The notes under the pieces: generated by a model
What the model was told of the DNA's origin: nothing
The model's database searches: none
Seen by the model: the letters and a program-made list of their open reading frames with translations, nothing else
Assembly: GCA_009785775.1 (NCBI GenBank)
Contig: WQVR01000049.1
Span: forward strand, 1-6,812
From: Candidatus Proendomicrobium guianensium
GTDB taxonomy: Bacteria; Elusimicrobiota; Endomicrobiia; Endomicrobiales; Endomicrobiaceae
DNA length: 6,812 bases
Direction of reading: 5' to 3'
Made by a program: the position numbers and the translations under genes
In this document: piece by piece, positions 6,534 to 6,812 of the stretch
How the letters are laid out: each line of letters begins with the position of its first letter
How positions within the stretch are numbered: the stretch's first letter is position 1

Positions 6534-6539
6534 TATATT

Positions 6540-6749
6540 ATGGATAATATATTTACAGACCGTGTTGGCGCAACAGCCGGCGAAATATGGAATTATCTTA
6601 ACACTAACGGTGAGTCAGCGCCCATAAAAATAAAAGCAAGCCTGGGCATTGGCAATACAATGCTTTATCTGGCTTTGGGGTGGCTTGCCCGCGAAGACAA
6701 AGTAAATATAATCCGTCACGGGCATAGTTATAAAATTTCACTCAAGTGA
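6540..6749 (+). CDS. Small winged helix-turn-helix protein, DUF2582-like
   Basis: This is a 69-residue protein of unknown function. The pattern GATAGEIWNYLN (10-21), a short middle helix around IKIKASLG (29-36), and LYLALGWLAREDKV (42-55) followed by a beta-wing-like tail (NIIRHGHSYKISLK) matches what I recall of the DUF2582 winged-helix family (Pfam PF10771). Those proteins are short stand-alone winged helices with a strongly conserved ALGWLAREDK block. The fold suggests nucleic-acid binding or protein contact, but no function should be assumed. There is no signal peptide or membrane segment, and the length is normal for the family. A strong AGGAG ribosome site fixes the ATG at 6540. It lies 78 nt after accB on the same strand and may be read from the same mRNA or its own. 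Confidence 0.85.
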   Translation: MDNIFTDRVGATAGEIWNYLNTNGESAPIKIKASLGIGNTMLYLALGWLAREDKVNIIRHGHSYKISLK

Positions 6750-6812
6750 TTGACTCGTTAGCATATATTTTGTAAGTTTTACGAAGGATTTTGAAATTTT
6801 TACGACGCTTGC

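Noticed and set aside
6750..6812. TTGACT at 6750 as a promoter, and a possible new gene start (TTG at 6791, reading MKFLRRL) after GAAGG
   Set aside because: No -10 box sits at a proper spacing from TTGACT. The ribosome-site spacing to the TTG is only about 3 bases and only seven codons are visible. Sequence beyond the window is needed to decide.

Overview
This is an ordinary, gene-dense bacterial chromosome segment with every supported gene on the + strand. It holds the 3' end of a tryptophan operon (trpC-trpF-trpB-trpA), then rpsO, pnp and accB, and ends with a small winged-helix gene. I see no mobile element, CRISPR array, tRNA, rRNA, integrase or defence gene, and no undescribed multi-gene system.

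Organism: the DNA is moderately AT-rich, with many A- and T-runs. Helper features are Shine-Dalgarno-type ribosome sites, one GTG start and TAA or TGA stops. The combination of a DUF2582-type winged-helix protein, an S15 with an atypical rRNA-contact loop and this gene order suggests a non-proteobacterial, non-Bacillus lineage. Elusimicrobiota (Elusimicrobium/Endomicrobium-like) is my best guess, but it rests on general resemblance and is tentative.

Layout: positions 1-3300 carry trpC, trpF, trpB and trpA. The first is cut by the window edge: its frame is open to the first base, so its start lies outside. The junctions overlap by 4, 8 and 8 nt, which implies one mRNA and translational coupling. 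Together these genes convert CdRP precursor (PRA) to tryptophan. Positions 3301-3423 hold a weak terminator-like hairpin, a candidate promoter and a good ribosome site for rpsO. Positions 3685-3830, between rpsO and pnp, contain a long AT-rich hairpin of about 21 bp. It sits where E. coli has its RNase III-processed pnp leader, and is the most interesting non-coding element here. pnp (3831-5903) starts with GTG. After 51 nt comes accB (5955-6461), the biotin carrier of acetyl-CoA carboxylase; accC does not follow directly. A 69-residue winged-helix protein (6540-6749) is the last complete gene, and 6750-6812 has no supported gene.

Functionally the window joins an amino-acid biosynthetic operon to a core translation / RNA-decay / fatty-acid-initiation cluster. 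Points worth a second look are the pnp leader hairpin, a Glu in place of the usual catalytic Asp60 in TrpA, the divergent rRNA-binding loop of S15, an unusual turn in AccB, and the conserved-looking winged-helix gene beside accB.
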